Positions 9,550 to 19,097 are shown, numbered from the stretch's first letter. The stretch: 40,790 nucleotides of DNA from Gammaproteobacteria bacterium (GCA_003567685.1 PWYW01000016.1:1-40790), one strand, 5' to 3'. Notes: generated by a model from the sequence alone, not told the origin. Numbers and translations are program-made.

Positions 9550-10794
9550 TTGAGCATCAGGATCAAGCTGAATTCAGAAATAGGTCCGCTGGACACTGTT
9601 GTTGTGCACACGCCGGGCAAGGAAATCGAGAACATGACGCCTGACACCGCGGCTGAAGTTCTCTACGATGACATCCTGACGCTTTCCCTGGCCTCTCGCG
9701 AACACCAGCAACTGAAAGGTGTTTTGAGTCGGGTTGCCCGTGTCATCGAACTGAAAGACCTGCTGGCCGGTGTGCTTGAGCAGCAGAAGGTCCGCGAGGC
9801 GCTGGTCAGCGAGCTTTGTCATTTGTACGGCTGTCTTGAGGTGCGCAATGCCCTGATGGAAATGCCCGCAGGGAGATTGGCCGCACAACTGATTGAGGGA
9901 ACCCCCAAGCAAGCGGTCAGCCTCGAAAAGTTCTTAAGCACATCGCGCTATGCGATTCCGCCGCTGCCCAACACCTTTTTTACCCGCGACGCCACCATGT
10001 GCGTCAACGACCGTATCGTGATCGGCGCCATGGCCTACAAGGCCCGGGTTGCCGAGGCCCTGTTGCTCAAAGCTATTTTCAAGTATCACCCCGACGTCGA
10101 GAGTGCCGGTTTCTATTACGACGGCACCAGCAACCAGGATTCCGAGGTCACCATCGAGGGCGGTGATCTGCTGGTCATCCGGGAAGACCTGGTGGTGATT
10201 GGTTACAGCGAACGAACCTCGGTGGCGGCGATCGACCGTCTGATGCGCCAGATTGCCTCGCAAGGGCCGGTGCGTCATTTCGTTGTGGTGGAAATTCCGA
10301 AAACCCGCGCCACGATTCATCTGGACATGATTTTCACCATGGTTGATCGGAACAAGTGCGTGGTGTTCCCGCCGTTGATCACCGGTGCCCGCCGTAGCCG
10401 GGCGTTCCACTGTCAGTTTGAACAGGGTGAAGTGGCTGGAATTCAGGAGTATCCCGGCGTACTGGACGCGCTCGGTGCGCTTGGCGTTGATCTGGAACCG
10501 ATTGCCTGTGGCGGGCCGGATGCCTTCCACCAGGAGCGGGAGCAATGGGGCAGTGGGGCTAATTTCTTCGCTTTTGGTCCCGGGCAGATCGTCGGCTATG
10601 AACACAACAAACACACCGTCGACGCTTTGGCAGCCGCCGATTTTCGCGTTATTCCGGCACCTGACCTGATCGAGGGTCGAAGCCGTATTGAAAACGGCGA
10701 ACGGGTGGTGGTCACGATTGCTGGCGCTGAACTTTCGCGCGGCGGTGGCGGCTGTCGCTGCATGACCATGCCATTGGCCCGCGCCGATTTCTGA
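9550..10794 (+). CDS. arcA: Arginine deiminase
   Basis: Hydrolyses L-arginine to citrulline and ammonia, the first step of the arginine deiminase pathway. The 414-residue length is typical. Family landmarks are VVVHTPGKEIENMTP at the N-terminus, FTRDATMCV, EGGDLLV, the catalytic-histidine block HLDMIFTMVD, and the nucleophile near the C-terminus (Cys404 in CRCMTMPL). The TTG start at 9550 is chosen because GAGGA (9538-9542) sits seven bases upstream. An ATG at 9542 gives only a three-codon frame. Carbamoyltransferase, carbamate kinase and antiporter genes (arcBCD) are not adjacent, so citrulline may feed arginine recycling rather than ATP production. The lack of a terminator after tRNA-Leu allows read-through into this gene. 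Confidence 0.95.
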   Translation: MSIRIKLNSEIGPLDTVVVHTPGKEIENMTPDTAAEVLYDDILTLSLASREHQQLKGVLSRVARVIELKDLLAGVLEQQKVREALVSELCHLYGCLEVRNALMEMPAGRLAAQLIEGTPKQAVSLEKFLSTSRYAIPPLPNTFFTRDATMCVNDRIVIGAMAYKARVAEALLLKAIFKYHPDVESAGFYYDGTSNQDSEVTIEGGDLLVIREDLVVIGYSERTSVAAIDRLMRQIASQGPVRHFVVVEIPKTRATIHLDMIFTMVDRNKCVVFPPLITGARRSRAFHCQFEQGEVAGIQEYPGVLDALGALGVDLEPIACGGPDAFHQEREQWGSGANFFAFGPGQIVGYEHNKHTVDALAAADFRVIPAPDLIEGRSRIENGERVVVTIAGAELSRGGGGCRCMTMPLARADF

Positions 10795-10847
10795 CGTCTG
10801 CCACTCGGCCTGAATTTCACTTAGTTATTACTCGGAGAATCAATCTC

Positions 10848-11946
10848 ATGGAGATCACATCTCTAAAAATCCTCAAGGACGATCTGGAGCGCCGCGTGGC
10901 TGCGCTTAGGGGGTATCTTTGACTACGATGGCAAAGTAGAAAAACTCGAGGAAGTCACTCGGGAGCTGGAAGACCCAGAGGTCTGGAACAATCCCGAGCA
11001 TGCCCAACAGCTGGGCAAGGACCGCGCTGAACTGGACAAATCAGTGACTGCCCAGCGGGCGGTGATCGACGGCATCCGCGATGCGGCCGAATTGCTTGAA
11101 TTGGCAATGATGGAAGACGACGCTGACACGCTGGAAAGCCTTGGCAGTGACCTGAAACGCATCGAAAAGCAGGTTGAAGCGCTGGAGTTCCAGCGGATGT
11201 TTTCCGGCGAAATGGACAATCGCCCCTGCTTTATCGACATCCAGGCCGGCTCAGGCGGCACGGAAGCCCAGGACTGGGCGGAAATGCTTCTGAGGATGTA
11301 CCTGCGCTGGGCGGAACAAAGAGGTTGGGCCAGCGAGCTGGTCGAAGTGTCGGCGGGGGAAGTGGCCGGCATCAAGTCGGCCACGATCCGGGTTGAAGGT
11401 GAGTACGCCTTTGGTTGGTGCCGCACCGAAACGGGCGTTCATCGGCTGGTGCGAAAATCACCGTACGATTCCGGGAATCGTCGGCACACCTCGTTCGCCA
11501 GCGTATTCGTCTCGCCCGAAGTGGACGACAACATCGATATCGAGATTGATCCGTCGGATCTGCGAATCGATGTTTACCGGGCTTCGGGCGCCGGTGGTCA
11601 GCACGTCAACCGAACCGAATCGGCCGTGCGTATCACCCATGAGCCCTCGGGCATCGTGGTTCAATGCCAGACAGACCGCTCGCAGCACAAGAACAAGGAT
11701 CGCGCCATGGCCCAGTTGCGGGCCAAGCTCTATGAAATGGAGTTGCAGAAGAAGCGCGAAGTGGCCCAGGCTGCCGAAGACGAAAAGGCGGATATTGGCT
11801 GGGGCAGCCAGATTCGCAACTACGTGCTTGATCAGTCGCGAATCAAGGACCTGCGCACCGGCATCGAGCGCTCGGATACACAAAAAGTGCTGGATGGAGA
11901 TCTGGATGAATTTGTTGCCGCCTCGCTCAAGGCCGGACTGGAGTAA
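10848..11946 (+). CDS. prfB: Peptide chain release factor RF2 with programmed +1 frameshift
   Basis: Recognises UGA and UAA stop codons and triggers peptide release. The gene starts at ATG 10848 and reads 24 codons to an in-frame TGA at 10920-10922. The autoregulatory site AGGGGGTATCTTTGAC is intact: an internal Shine-Dalgarno-like AGGGGG, then CTT-T-GAC. A +1 shift on CTT continues with GAC at 10921, giving 365 residues. The peptidyl-hydrolysis motif GGQ is at 249-251. Residue 245, equivalent to E. coli 246, is Ala rather than the Thr of strain K-12. The tripeptide determinant SPF reads SPY at 204-206. GGAG lies 11 bases before the start. lysS follows five bases later, the normal gammaproteobacterial operon. 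Confidence 0.98.
10911..10923 (+). promoter_or_regulatory. prfB +1 programmed frameshift site
   Basis: The slippery CTT at 10917-10919 is followed by the in-frame TGA (10920-10922) with C next. AGGGGG starts at 10908, three bases upstream of CTT. When RF2 is scarce, slow termination at TGA favours the shift, so RF2 controls its own synthesis. Confidence 0.95.
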
Positions 11947-11951
11947 TTTCG

Positions 11952-13493
11952 ATGAGTGATCGTCAGGACACTGCAACCACCGAAGGGCAGGACGAAAACC
12001 GCCTGATTGCCGAGCGGCGTGACAAGCTCACCAGCCTGCGGGAAGCGGGCCAGGCCTATCCCAACGACTGGCGGGCCGAGAACGTGGCCAGCGAGTTGCT
12101 CGAGCGTTATGCCGATGAAGAAACCTGGAATCAGTCCGCGCTGGAGGCGCTGGACGAGCGTTTCACCCTGGCCGGCCGGCTGATGAGCCGCCGGATCATG
12201 GGCAAGGCCAGCTTCGTGCACATCCAGGACCGCTCGGGCCAGCGTTTCCAGTTGTACCTGCGCCGCGACGATCTGGCCGAAGGGGTTTACCAGGCCTTCA
12301 AGCACTGGGATATCGGCGATATCGTTGGTGTCGGCGGCCGTTTGATGCGCACCCGCACCGGTGAGCTCAGCCTGCACGCCGACGAAGTTCGCCTGCTGAC
12401 CAAATCGCTGAGGCCACTGCCGGAAAAATGGCATGGCCTGACCGATCAGGAGACGCGCTACCGCCAGCGCTACGTGGATCTGATCGTCAACCCGGAAGTG
12501 CGCGATACGTTTGTCCGCCGCAGCCAGGTCATTCGGGGGATCCGGGAGTTTCTCGACCAGCGCGATTTCCTCGAGGTCGAGACGCCGATGATGCATCACA
12601 TCCCCGGCGGCGCCACGGCGCGTCCCTTTGTCACCCACCACAACGCGCTGGACCTGGATCTGTACCTGCGCGTTGCCCCCGAGCTGTACCTCAAGCGACT
12701 GGTGGTAGGCGGCTTCGAGCGGGTTTACGAAATCAACCGAAACTTCCGCAACGAAGGCGTTTCGACCCGGCACAACCCCGAGTTCACCATGCTGGAGTTC
12801 TACTGGGCGCACGCCGACGTCGAAGACCTGATTCGCCTGACCGAGGCGCTGCTTCACGACCTGGTTGCCCATCTGCCAGGGTTGGACCCCTCAGCCGTGG
12901 CATTTCAGGGTGACAACATTGATTTCGCCTCGCGTTTCCGCCGCCTGACCGTGGCCGACAGCATCCTTGAGCATTACGACGAAGTCAGCGCCGGGCAGCT
13001 GCGCGATGTCGAACACCTGCGCCGGGTTTGCGATGCCGAAGGCATTCGCCATGAGGCTTCATGGGGCTGGGGCCGACTGCAAATGGAGTTGTTCGAGCAT
13101 CGGGTGGAACATCTTCTGGTGCAGCCGACCTTTGTGACCGCCTATCCCATCGAGGTTTCCCCGCTGTCGCGCCGCAACGATGACGATCCGGAGCTGGCCG
13201 ATCGTTTCGAGCTGTTCATCGCCGGGCGCGAAATCGCCAATGGCTTCTCGGAGCTCAATGACCCCGAGGACCAGGCCGCTCGTTTCCGCGCACAGGTCGA
13301 GGCCCGCGACGCCGGTGACGCCGAGGCCATGCACTTTGACCATGACTACATCCGAGCGCTGGAGTACGGCATGCCGCCGGCGGCCGGCGAGGGCATTGGC
13401 ATCGACCGCCTGGTGATGTTGCTGACCGACTCGCCCTCTATCCGGGACGTGCTCCTGTTTCCCTATCTGCGGCCTGAAAGCCACTGCGCATGA
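11952..13493 (+). CDS. lysS: Lysyl-tRNA synthetase (class II)
   Basis: Charges tRNA-Lys. The 513-residue product has an N-terminal OB-fold anticodon domain (about 70-155). The class II catalytic core follows, with motif 1 around [10 protein letters not shown], motif 2 [20 protein letters not shown] and motif 3 [11 protein letters not shown]. The first residues form the usual variable acidic/polar extension. GGAG inside the prfB end lies eight bases before the ATG. The last codons overlap the start of the next gene (ATGA). Confidence 0.98.
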   Translation: MSDRQDTATTEGQDENRLIAERRDKLTSLREAGQAYPNDWRAENVASELLERYADEETWNQSALEALDERFTLAGRLMSRRIMGKASFVHIQDRSGQRFQLYLRRDDLAEGVYQAFKHWDIGDIVGVGGRLMRTRTGELSLHADEVRLLTKSLRPLPEKWHGLTDQETRYRQRYVDLIVNPEVRDTFVRRSQVIRGIREFLDQRDFLEVETPMMHHIPGGATARPFVTHHNALDLDLYLRVAPELYLKRLVVGGFERVYEINRNFRNEGVSTRHNPEFTMLEFYWAHADVEDLIRLTEALLHDLVAHLPGLDPSAVAFQGDNIDFASRFRRLTVADSILEHYDEVSAGQLRDVEHLRRVCDAEGIRHEASWGWGRLQMELFEHRVEHLLVQPTFVTAYPIEVSPLSRRNDDDPELADRFELFIAGREIANGFSELNDPEDQAARFRAQVEARDAGDAEAMHFDHDYIRALEYGMPPAAGEGIGIDRLVMLLTDSPSIRDVLLFPYLRPESHCA

Positions 13494-14470
13494 AGGATCT
13501 GGCGGTCATTGGAGCCGGCTGGTCAGGCCTGACGGCTGCCTCAACGTTGGCCAGGCAGGGTCTGGACGTGGTGGTTCTGGAAAAAGCGCGAGGTCCTGGC
13601 GGACGCTGCGCAACCCGCCGCCAGGACGATCTGCAGTTCGATCATGGCGCCCAGTACTTCACCGCGCGCAACCCGAGCTTTGTCGAGGAGGTCCAGCGTT
13701 GGAGCTCGCAGGGCTGGGTAGCGGAATGGCAGCCGCGCATCAAGGTGATTGGCGAGCGGCCGGACGCCGCCATGTCGTCGCCGGCAGCCCGCCTGGTGGG
13801 CGTGCCCGGCATGAACGGCGTTCTCAGGCAACTGGCCGAGGGGCTGGACTGTCGCTATGGCTGGCAAGTCGCCCAGTTGCAGCACGATATCGAACAAAAG
13901 GCATGGACCTTGTTCACCGCTGACGGCAACAGTCTCCAGGCACGACGACTGCTGGTCACGGCACCGCCCGCGCAGACGGTCCAGTTGATCGGGCCCGAGC
14001 ATGCTCTCGCCGGGCAAATTGCCAGCGTGGACATGCAGCCTTGCTGGGCCCTGATGCTGGGCTTTGACCAGCCATTGTCAACCGATTTTGACGCGGCCTT
14101 TGTTAACCAGGGTCCGGTGTCGTGGATCGCCCGCGACAGCCACAAACCTGGCCGTTCCGGTGAAGCCTGGCTGGCCCATGCCTCCGGCGAGTGGTCCCGC
14201 CAATGGCTGGAGGCCGATTTCGATCAGGCGGCCGACGCCTTGCTGGAGGCCTTTATCGAACTCGTGCCACAAGCCGAGGCTGAACCGCCAAGGCTGATCA
14301 GCTCGCACCGGTGGCGCTATTCCATGGCCGCTAACCCTCTGGATGACGGATGTTTGCTGGACGCCGGGCAGGGGCTGTTCATTGCCGGTGACTGGTGCTC
14401 GGGCAACCGCGTGGAAGGCGCCTGGGCCAGTGGTCGTGCCGCCGCCGAGGCCATTATCAACAACGCCTGA
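13490..14470 (+). CDS. FAD-dependent amine-oxidase-like protein (renalase type)
   Basis: 326-residue flavoprotein. The N-terminal Rossmann motif is [13 protein letters not shown] with the acidic end [17 protein letters not shown]. The central part resembles renalase-like NAD(P)/FAD oxidoreductases. The C-terminal FAD contact is [21 protein letters not shown]. The substrate is unknown. Proteins of this type often sit alone, and a role in oxidising reduced nicotinamide isomers is known only for true renalases. It overlaps the lysS stop by four bases, so it is probably translated from the prfB-lysS transcript. Confidence 0.85.
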   Translation: MKDLAVIGAGWSGLTAASTLARQGLDVVVLEKARGPGGRCATRRQDDLQFDHGAQYFTARNPSFVEEVQRWSSQGWVAEWQPRIKVIGERPDAAMSSPAARLVGVPGMNGVLRQLAEGLDCRYGWQVAQLQHDIEQKAWTLFTADGNSLQARRLLVTAPPAQTVQLIGPEHALAGQIASVDMQPCWALMLGFDQPLSTDFDAAFVNQGPVSWIARDSHKPGRSGEAWLAHASGEWSRQWLEADFDQAADALLEAFIELVPQAEAEPPRLISSHRWRYSMAANPLDDGCLLDAGQGLFIAGDWCSGNRVEGAWASGRAAAEAIINNA

Positions 14471-14490
14471 GGGTATGGTCCACTAGGCCT

Positions 14491-15222
14491 TTATTCCAGC
14501 GGCAGCAGCCGCGCCGTGTTGCCCTGAATTTCGATCAGACTGCCTCGGCGGCCATGCCAGTCGCCCAAAACCAGGCGCTGACGGGCGTTGCCGTCAACGT
14601 CCACGTCGTGGACGGCCGGACGGTGGGTATGGCCGTGAATCAGGCGCTGCACGGCGTATTTACGAAAACACTCGTGCACAGCCTGCGGGTTGACATCCAT
14701 GATGGCGGCCGGCTTGCGGCCATTGCGCCAGCGGCTGATGGAGCGGGCGAACCGGGCCAGCAACTTGCGCCAAACCAGCGGGCGAGACAGGATTTTCTGC
14801 TGCCAGTCCGGGTTTCTGACCTTGCGGCGAAAGCGCTGGTAATCGGCATCGTCGGTGCATAGCGTATCGCCGTGCATCAGCAGGGTGGGTGGTTCGACTC
14901 CGTCAAGCAGCAGAGGCTCGTCGATACGCTGGATGTGAGCCCGCCGGCAGTAGTCATCGCCGACCAGGAAGTCGCGATTACCGGCCATGAAATAGACCCG
15001 GGTGCCGCGGGCGGCGAGTTGGCGAAACGGTTCGATGAGTTGCTCGCCGACCGAATCCCGAGCGTCGTCGCCAATCCAGACTTCAAATAAATCTCCCAGG
15101 ATATAAAGCGAAGCGGCCCGGTGGGCCGGGCCGCTCAGATACTCGATCAAATGTTGCGTGGTTTCCGGCCTGCTCTCGTCGAGATGCAGGTCGGAAATCA
15201 GGTGAATGATGGAATCACTCAC
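14491..15222 (-). CDS. lpxH: UDP-2,3-diacylglucosamine diphosphatase LpxH
   Basis: Calcineurin-like phosphoesterase that makes lipid X (2,3-diacylglucosamine 1-phosphate) in lipid A synthesis, at the inner face of the cytoplasmic membrane. At 243 residues it carries all the metal-site motifs in order: SDLHLD near residue 10, GDLFEVWIGDD near 42, GNRDF near 81, MHGDTLCTDD, and HGHTHRP near 197. It is the second gene after a cyclophilin gene, with an 11-base gap, the same pairing as ppiB-lpxH in E. coli. The end converges on the FAD oxidoreductase. Confidence 0.97.
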   Translation of the reverse strand: MSDSIIHLISDLHLDESRPETTQHLIEYLSGPAHRAASLYILGDLFEVWIGDDARDSVGEQLIEPFRQLAARGTRVYFMAGNRDFLVGDDYCRRAHIQRIDEPLLLDGVEPPTLLMHGDTLCTDDADYQRFRRKVRNPDWQQKILSRPLVWRKLLARFARSISRWRNGRKPAAIMDVNPQAVHECFRKYAVQRLIHGHTHRPAVHDVDVDGNARQRLVLGDWHGRRGSLIEIQGNTARLLPLE

Positions 15223-15233
15223 TCAAGTCACGA

Positions 15234-15842
15234 TTACTCAGTGATTTCAACGCGTTCAATGATGACCGGCTCAACCGGCACATCCTGGTGGAACCCCTGA
15301 CGGCCGGTTGGAACCTGCCGGATGGCATCCACCACGTCCATGCCGTCGGTTACCTGGCCGAACACGGCATAACCCCAGGTCTGGCCAGAGGCCGGGCTGC
15401 GGTGGTTCAGGAAGGCGTTGTCGGTGACGTTGATGAAGAACTGCGAGGTGGCGGAATGGGGGTCGTTGGTGCGAGCCATGGCCAGCGTGCCGCGAGTGTT
15501 TTCCAGCCCGTTGTCGGCCTCGTTTTCGATCGGTTCGCGGGTTGTTTTTTGCTGAAATTCAGCGTCGAAACCACCGCCCTGGATCATGAAGTTCTCGATG
15601 ACGCGGTGGAACAGGGTTCCGTCATAGTGGCCGTCGCGCGCGTACTGCAGGAAGTTCTCGACCGACTTGGGCGCCTTGTCGGCGAACAGCTCGACGGTGA
15701 TGGCGCCGTGGTTGGTGTGCAGGATCACTTGGCTTGTCTCCATTTCGTGGTTCTGGTCGTCTTCGGTTTCAGCCTGAACGGGGGTGGCCATAAAGGAACC
15801 AGCCAGCAGGGTCAGGCCCAGGAAAGTCATCAGGTTTCTCAT
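15234..15842 (-). CDS. Secreted cyclophilin-type peptidyl-prolyl isomerase
   Basis: Catalyses cis-trans isomerisation of proline peptide bonds. The start at 15842 gives 202 residues beginning with a signal peptide: MRNL, a hydrophobic stretch, then ATPVQA/E. The cyclophilin domain follows, with [14 protein letters not shown], a [21 protein letters not shown] block and [15 protein letters not shown]. An upstream in-frame ATG at 15986 would put 48 residues of non-matching sequence before the signal peptide and is rejected. Synteny with lpxH resembles cytoplasmic PpiB, while the signal peptide resembles periplasmic PpiA. A promoter lies just upstream (15883-15911). Confidence 0.93.
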   Translation of the reverse strand: MRNLMTFLGLTLLAGSFMATPVQAETEDDQNHEMETSQVILHTNHGAITVELFADKAPKSVENFLQYARDGHYDGTLFHRVIENFMIQGGGFDAEFQQKTTREPIENEADNGLENTRGTLAMARTNDPHSATSQFFINVTDNAFLNHRSPASGQTWGYAVFGQVTDGMDVVDAIRQVPTGRQGFHQDVPVEPVIIERVEITE

Positions 15843-15882
15843 GAGCGTTGAACGGCTCCAGTGGGTTAATGACAAGTCCGCC

Positions 15883-15911
15883 ATAATACTGGCAGACGGG
15901 GAGAATGTCAT
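15883..15911 (-). promoter_or_regulatory. Promoter of the cyclophilin-lpxH operon
   Basis: Minus strand ATGACA (15906-15911), a 17-base spacer, and TATTAT (15883-15888), matching five of six bases in each box. The start codon is about 40 bases downstream. The divergent mtnA start is about 55 bases away on the other side. Confidence 0.65.
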
Positions 15912-15966
15912 CGACACCCCGGTTTTGTCCAAGTTCATCATCATCCAGCGACCAGGAGCTTCTTGC

Positions 15967-16986
15967 ATGGATTTCAGTGCGCCCAAGAACGGCTTTCAGG
16001 CGATTCGTTTTGACGGCGATTGCCTTAAGTTACTGGACCAGCGGCTGCTGCCGGCCCAGGAGCGATGGATTCGCGTTGAAACCGCCGCACAGGCCGCACA
16101 GGCCATTGTTGACCTGGTCGTGCGTGGAGCGCCGGCCATTGGCATTACCGCTGCCTATGCCGCGGTACTGGCTGCACGCCAGCGTGGTTCGAACCTGGCC
16201 GCCTGGCAGGCGGACCTCGACCTACTGGGCCAGGCCAGGCCCACGGCGGTCAACCTGCGATGGGCGGTAGAGCGGATGCGGTCCCAGGCAGCCACCGACG
16301 ACGGCCTCGACCCGGACCGCTTGCTGGGCCTGGCCGAATCCATTCACGCCGAAGACATCGACGCCAATCGCACCATGGCCAGGCTCGGCGCTGAGCTGAT
16401 TCAAGCCGGGTCAGGCGTGTTGACCCACTGCAATACCGGTTCGCTGGCGACCGGCGGGGGCGGCACGGCGCTGGGCGTCATCATTGAAGCGGCCAGGCAG
16501 GGCCGGGTAGACCAGGTGTTTGCGGATGAAACCCGGCCCTGGCTGCAGGGCTCACGCCTGACCGCCTGGGAATTGGCGCGTGCCGGCGTTGGCGCGCGCG
16601 TGATTGTTGAAGGCGCAGCCTGTGCCCTCCTGGCCAGTGGTCAAGTGCAGTGGGTGATTACCGGGGCCGATCGAATCACGGCCAATGGCGATGTGGCCAA
16701 CAAGATTGGCACCTACGGCCTGGCGGTGCTGGCGCGCCATCACGGCGCGAAATTCATGGTGGTGGCGCCTCAGAGCACGGTCGACCCGGCCATGGCCAAC
16801 GGCCAGGGCATTGAGATCGAGGAGCGAGACCCGGGCGAAATCTGGCGTGCTGCCGGCCTGGATGTCGCGCCTCAGGGCTTTGCTGCCTGGAACCCGGTGT
16901 TCGATGTCACCCCGGCTGACCTGGTGGACGTGATTGTCACTGAACGTGGCGTGCATCGACCACCGTTTGCTTTCGGCCAACACTAG
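15967..16986 (+). CDS. mtnA: S-methyl-5-thioribose-1-phosphate isomerase
   Basis: Isomerises 5-methylthioribose-1-phosphate to the ribulose form in the methionine salvage pathway. The start at 15967 (339 residues) is chosen because AGGAG (15954-15958) lies eight bases upstream and the family N-terminus begins here. The open frame extends farther upstream into the divergent promoter region. Landmarks are [13 protein letters not shown], the active-site Cys in [13 protein letters not shown], and the catalytic Asp in VITGADRI followed by [11 protein letters not shown]. No other mtn gene is adjacent. The TAG stop abuts a palindromic element (16987-17147). Confidence 0.96.
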   Translation: MDFSAPKNGFQAIRFDGDCLKLLDQRLLPAQERWIRVETAAQAAQAIVDLVVRGAPAIGITAAYAAVLAARQRGSNLAAWQADLDLLGQARPTAVNLRWAVERMRSQAATDDGLDPDRLLGLAESIHAEDIDANRTMARLGAELIQAGSGVLTHCNTGSLATGGGGTALGVIIEAARQGRVDQVFADETRPWLQGSRLTAWELARAGVGARVIVEGAACALLASGQVQWVITGADRITANGDVANKIGTYGLAVLARHHGAKFMVVAPQSTVDPAMANGQGIEIEERDPGEIWRAAGLDVAPQGFAAWNPVFDVTPADLVDVIVTERGVHRPPFAFGQH

Positions 16987-17149
16987 CCCGGATAATTCAT
17001 GAACTCGCGCGATGATCGCGCAGGATATTGTTCGCACAGTAGATTTTCCGATGGAGTGCCGTATCGAGCCATACGGCCGACTGAGGAAAATCCGCTGTGC
17101 GGACAATGGACTAGCGAGGGCGCTCGTATGTTCATGAATTGTCCGGGCT
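16985..17149. mobile_element. 165-bp palindromic MITE-like element
   Basis: The outer arms AGCCCGGATAATTCATGAAC (from 16985) and GTTCATGAATTGTCCGGGCT (to 17149) are inverted copies with one mismatch in 20. Inside, CGCACAGTAGATTTTCC (17033-17049) pairs with GGAAAATCCGCTGTGCG (17085-17101), 15 of 17 bases. At the centre GCCGTAT/ATACGGC (17058-17077) pairs perfectly. A separate perfect palindrome GCGCGATGATCGCGC lies at 17008-17022. The whole element can fold as one long hairpin. It has no coding capacity. Flanks CTAG/CTTG hint at an imperfect target duplication. It starts at the mtnA stop codon and ends just upstream of the fumC promoter. Confidence 0.8.
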
Positions 17150-17171
17150 TGGGGGGGATTCAAGCCGTGAT

Positions 17172-17180
17172 TGCTATACT
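17172..17180 (+). promoter_or_regulatory. Extended -10 promoter of fumC
   Basis: TGCTATACT is an extended -10 (TGn plus TATACT, five of six), about 31 bases before the fumC ATG. No -35 is evident; the upstream bases are a G-run next to the palindromic element. Extended -10 promoters can do without a -35. Confidence 0.6.
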
Positions 17181-17210
17181 CAAGGCCGGTTTTGCCAATA
17201 GGGCCCGAGC

Positions 17211-18587
17211 ATGAGCGACTACCGTATCGAGCGCGACAGCATGGGCGAACTCAAGGTGCCGGCCAACGCACTTTGGGGTGCCCAGACCCAGCGTGCCGTT
17301 GACAACTTCCCGATCAGTCATCGCCCCATGCCGGCGGCCTTCATCCGCGCGCTTGGGCTGATCAAACAGGCCTGTGCCGAGGCCAATCACGACCTTGAGC
17401 TGCTGGATGCTGCGCGTGCCCAGGCGATTGTGGCCGCAGCCGGGGAGGTCGCCGAGAACCGCCATGACGACCAGTTTCCGGTGGATATCTACCAGACCGG
17501 GTCCGGGACCAGCTCGAACATGAATGCCAACGAGGTCATTGCGCATCTGGCTGACCCGGATGGACAACTTGACATTCATCCGAATGATCACGTCAACATG
17601 AGCCAAAGTTCGAACGACGTGATCCCCACGGCGATCCAGGTCAGTGCTTGCCTGATGACCAGCGAACAACTGCTGCCGGCGCTCAAGCCCCTTCACCAGG
17701 TGCTTGGCAAGCGGGCGGCCGAGCTGGATCGGGTGGCCAAGACCGGGCGCACCCACCTGATGGATGCCATGCCGGTCACGCTGGGCCAGGAGCTGCGGGC
17801 CTGGGCGGCCCAGATCGCCAGTGCTTGCGAACGCCTGACTGATGCCCTGTCGCGGCTGCGACGGCTCCCACAGGGAGGCACGGCCGTGGGCACGGGCATC
17901 AATGCCCATCCGGATTTCGGTGCTGCCGTGTCCACCCACCTGGCGCGACGCACCGGTTTCGAGTTCGAGCCTTCTGACAATGCCTTCGAGGGCATTGGCA
18001 GCCAGGATGCGGCCGTGGAGCTGTCGGGCCAGCTCAAGACCCTGGCCGTGTCGCTGATGAAAATTGCCAACGACCTTCGCTGGATGAATTCCGGTCCGCT
18101 GGCCGGGCTGGGTGAAATCGAGCTTGAAGCGCTTCAGCCGGGGTCATCGATCATGCCGGGCAAGGTCAATCCGGTCATCCCCGAGGCCGTCTGCATGGTG
18201 GCGGCCCGGGTGATTGGCAATGACAGCACCATTACCGTGGCCGGGCAGTCCGGCAATTTCCAGCTCAACGTCATGCTGCCGATCGTCGGTGCCACGCTGC
18301 TGGAAAGCCTGGAGATTCTGGCCAATGCCTCCCGCTTGCTGGCCGACCGGGCCATTGCTACCTTCAAGGTGCGTCAGGACTCGCTGGATGCGGCGTTGTC
18401 GAAAAACCCGATTCTGGTCACCGCGCTGAACCGGGTGATTGGCTATGAAAAAGGCGCTGCTGCGGCCAAGCAGGCCTATCAGCAAGGCCGCCCGATCATC
18501 GACGTGGCCGAAGAGCTGACGGATCTGAGCCGCGAGGAATTGACTCAACTGCTCGACCCTCTCAAGCTCACCAAGGGCGGGCTTTGA
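17211..18587 (+). CDS. fumC: Fumarate hydratase class II
   Basis: Iron-independent, homotetrameric fumarase that interconverts fumarate and malate in the TCA cycle. The 458-residue length is typical. Landmarks are ALWGAQTQRAVDNFPIS, the TGSGTSSNMNANEV block, SQSSNDVIPTA, the GRTHLMDAMPVTLGQE block, and the superfamily signature GSSIMPGKVNPVIPE. AGGG lies eight bases before the ATG. greB follows after 10 bases. Class II fumarases are often used under oxidative or iron-poor conditions, but nothing in the promoter shows SoxS- or Fur-type control. Confidence 0.98.
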   Translation: MSDYRIERDSMGELKVPANALWGAQTQRAVDNFPISHRPMPAAFIRALGLIKQACAEANHDLELLDAARAQAIVAAAGEVAENRHDDQFPVDIYQTGSGTSSNMNANEVIAHLADPDGQLDIHPNDHVNMSQSSNDVIPTAIQVSACLMTSEQLLPALKPLHQVLGKRAAELDRVAKTGRTHLMDAMPVTLGQELRAWAAQIASACERLTDALSRLRRLPQGGTAVGTGINAHPDFGAAVSTHLARRTGFEFEPSDNAFEGIGSQDAAVELSGQLKTLAVSLMKIANDLRWMNSGPLAGLGEIELEALQPGSSIMPGKVNPVIPEAVCMVAARVIGNDSTITVAGQSGNFQLNVMLPIVGATLLESLEILANASRLLADRAIATFKVRQDSLDAALSKNPILVTALNRVIGYEKGAAAAKQAYQQGRPIIDVAEELTDLSREELTQLLDPLKLTKGGL

Positions 18588-18597
18588 GCGAGCCCTG

Positions 18598-19089
18598 ATG
18601 CGCTGGCGTCCTCCACCCCCGCGGTCCAGCCCCTACATCACGGCGCAGGGCCATCGTCAACTGCAGGATGAGCTGAAAGAGCGCTGGATCTTGCGGCGCG
18701 AAGTGACGGCCGCGCTGTCGGCTGCCGCGGCCGAGGGGGACCGGTCTGAAAACGCTGAATACATCTATCGCAAGAAGCAGTTGCGCGAAATCGACCGCCG
18801 GATTCGCTACCTGCAAAAACGTCTTGATGTGGTCAAGGTTGTCCAGCGGCCCGTCGGTCCGGGCGACAAGGTGTTCTTTGGCGCTCGCGTTCGGCTGGAA
18901 GAAGCCGATGGGGCTGAACACGAGTACCGGATTGTCGGCGCCGATGAGACCGATGCCGAGCGCGGCTGGATCTCGGTGGATTCGCCGGTTGCCCGGGCCT
19001 TGCTGGGCAAGGCGATTGACGACGAGGTCGCGGTTCCGACCCCGGCCGGGCTCAGGGAACTGAGCATTGTGACGATCCAATACGATTGA
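18598..19089 (+). CDS. greB: Transcription elongation factor GreB
   Basis: Rescues backtracked RNA polymerase by stimulating cleavage of the nascent RNA. The 163-residue protein has a basic N-terminal leader (MRWRPPPPRSSPYIT) and the coiled coil, whose acidic tip lies in AAAEGDRSENAEYIYRKKQLREIDRR. The FKBP-like C-terminal domain includes WISVDSPVARALLGKAIDDEV. The IYRKK and basic-patch features favour GreB over GreA. It lies 10 bases after fumC and is probably cotranscribed with it. A heat-shock promoter for the next gene starts nine bases after its stop. Confidence 0.95.
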   Translation: MRWRPPPPRSSPYITAQGHRQLQDELKERWILRREVTAALSAAAAEGDRSENAEYIYRKKQLREIDRRIRYLQKRLDVVKVVQRPVGPGDKVFFGARVRLEEADGAEHEYRIVGADETDAERGWISVDSPVARALLGKAIDDEVAVPTPAGLRELSIVTIQYD

Positions 19090-19097
19090 AGCCTGCC

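Noticed and set aside
10848-10922. Short frame ending in TGA at the start of prfB, at first sight a broken gene
   Set aside because: It is the conserved programmed +1 frameshift of RF2, not a mutation.
11832-12872. 346-codon open frame opposite lysS
   Set aside because: Antisense shadow of a highly conserved gene with no family motif.
16999-17214. 71-codon frame between mtnA and fumC
   Set aside because: It lies inside the palindromic element, and its sequence is explained by the inverted repeats.
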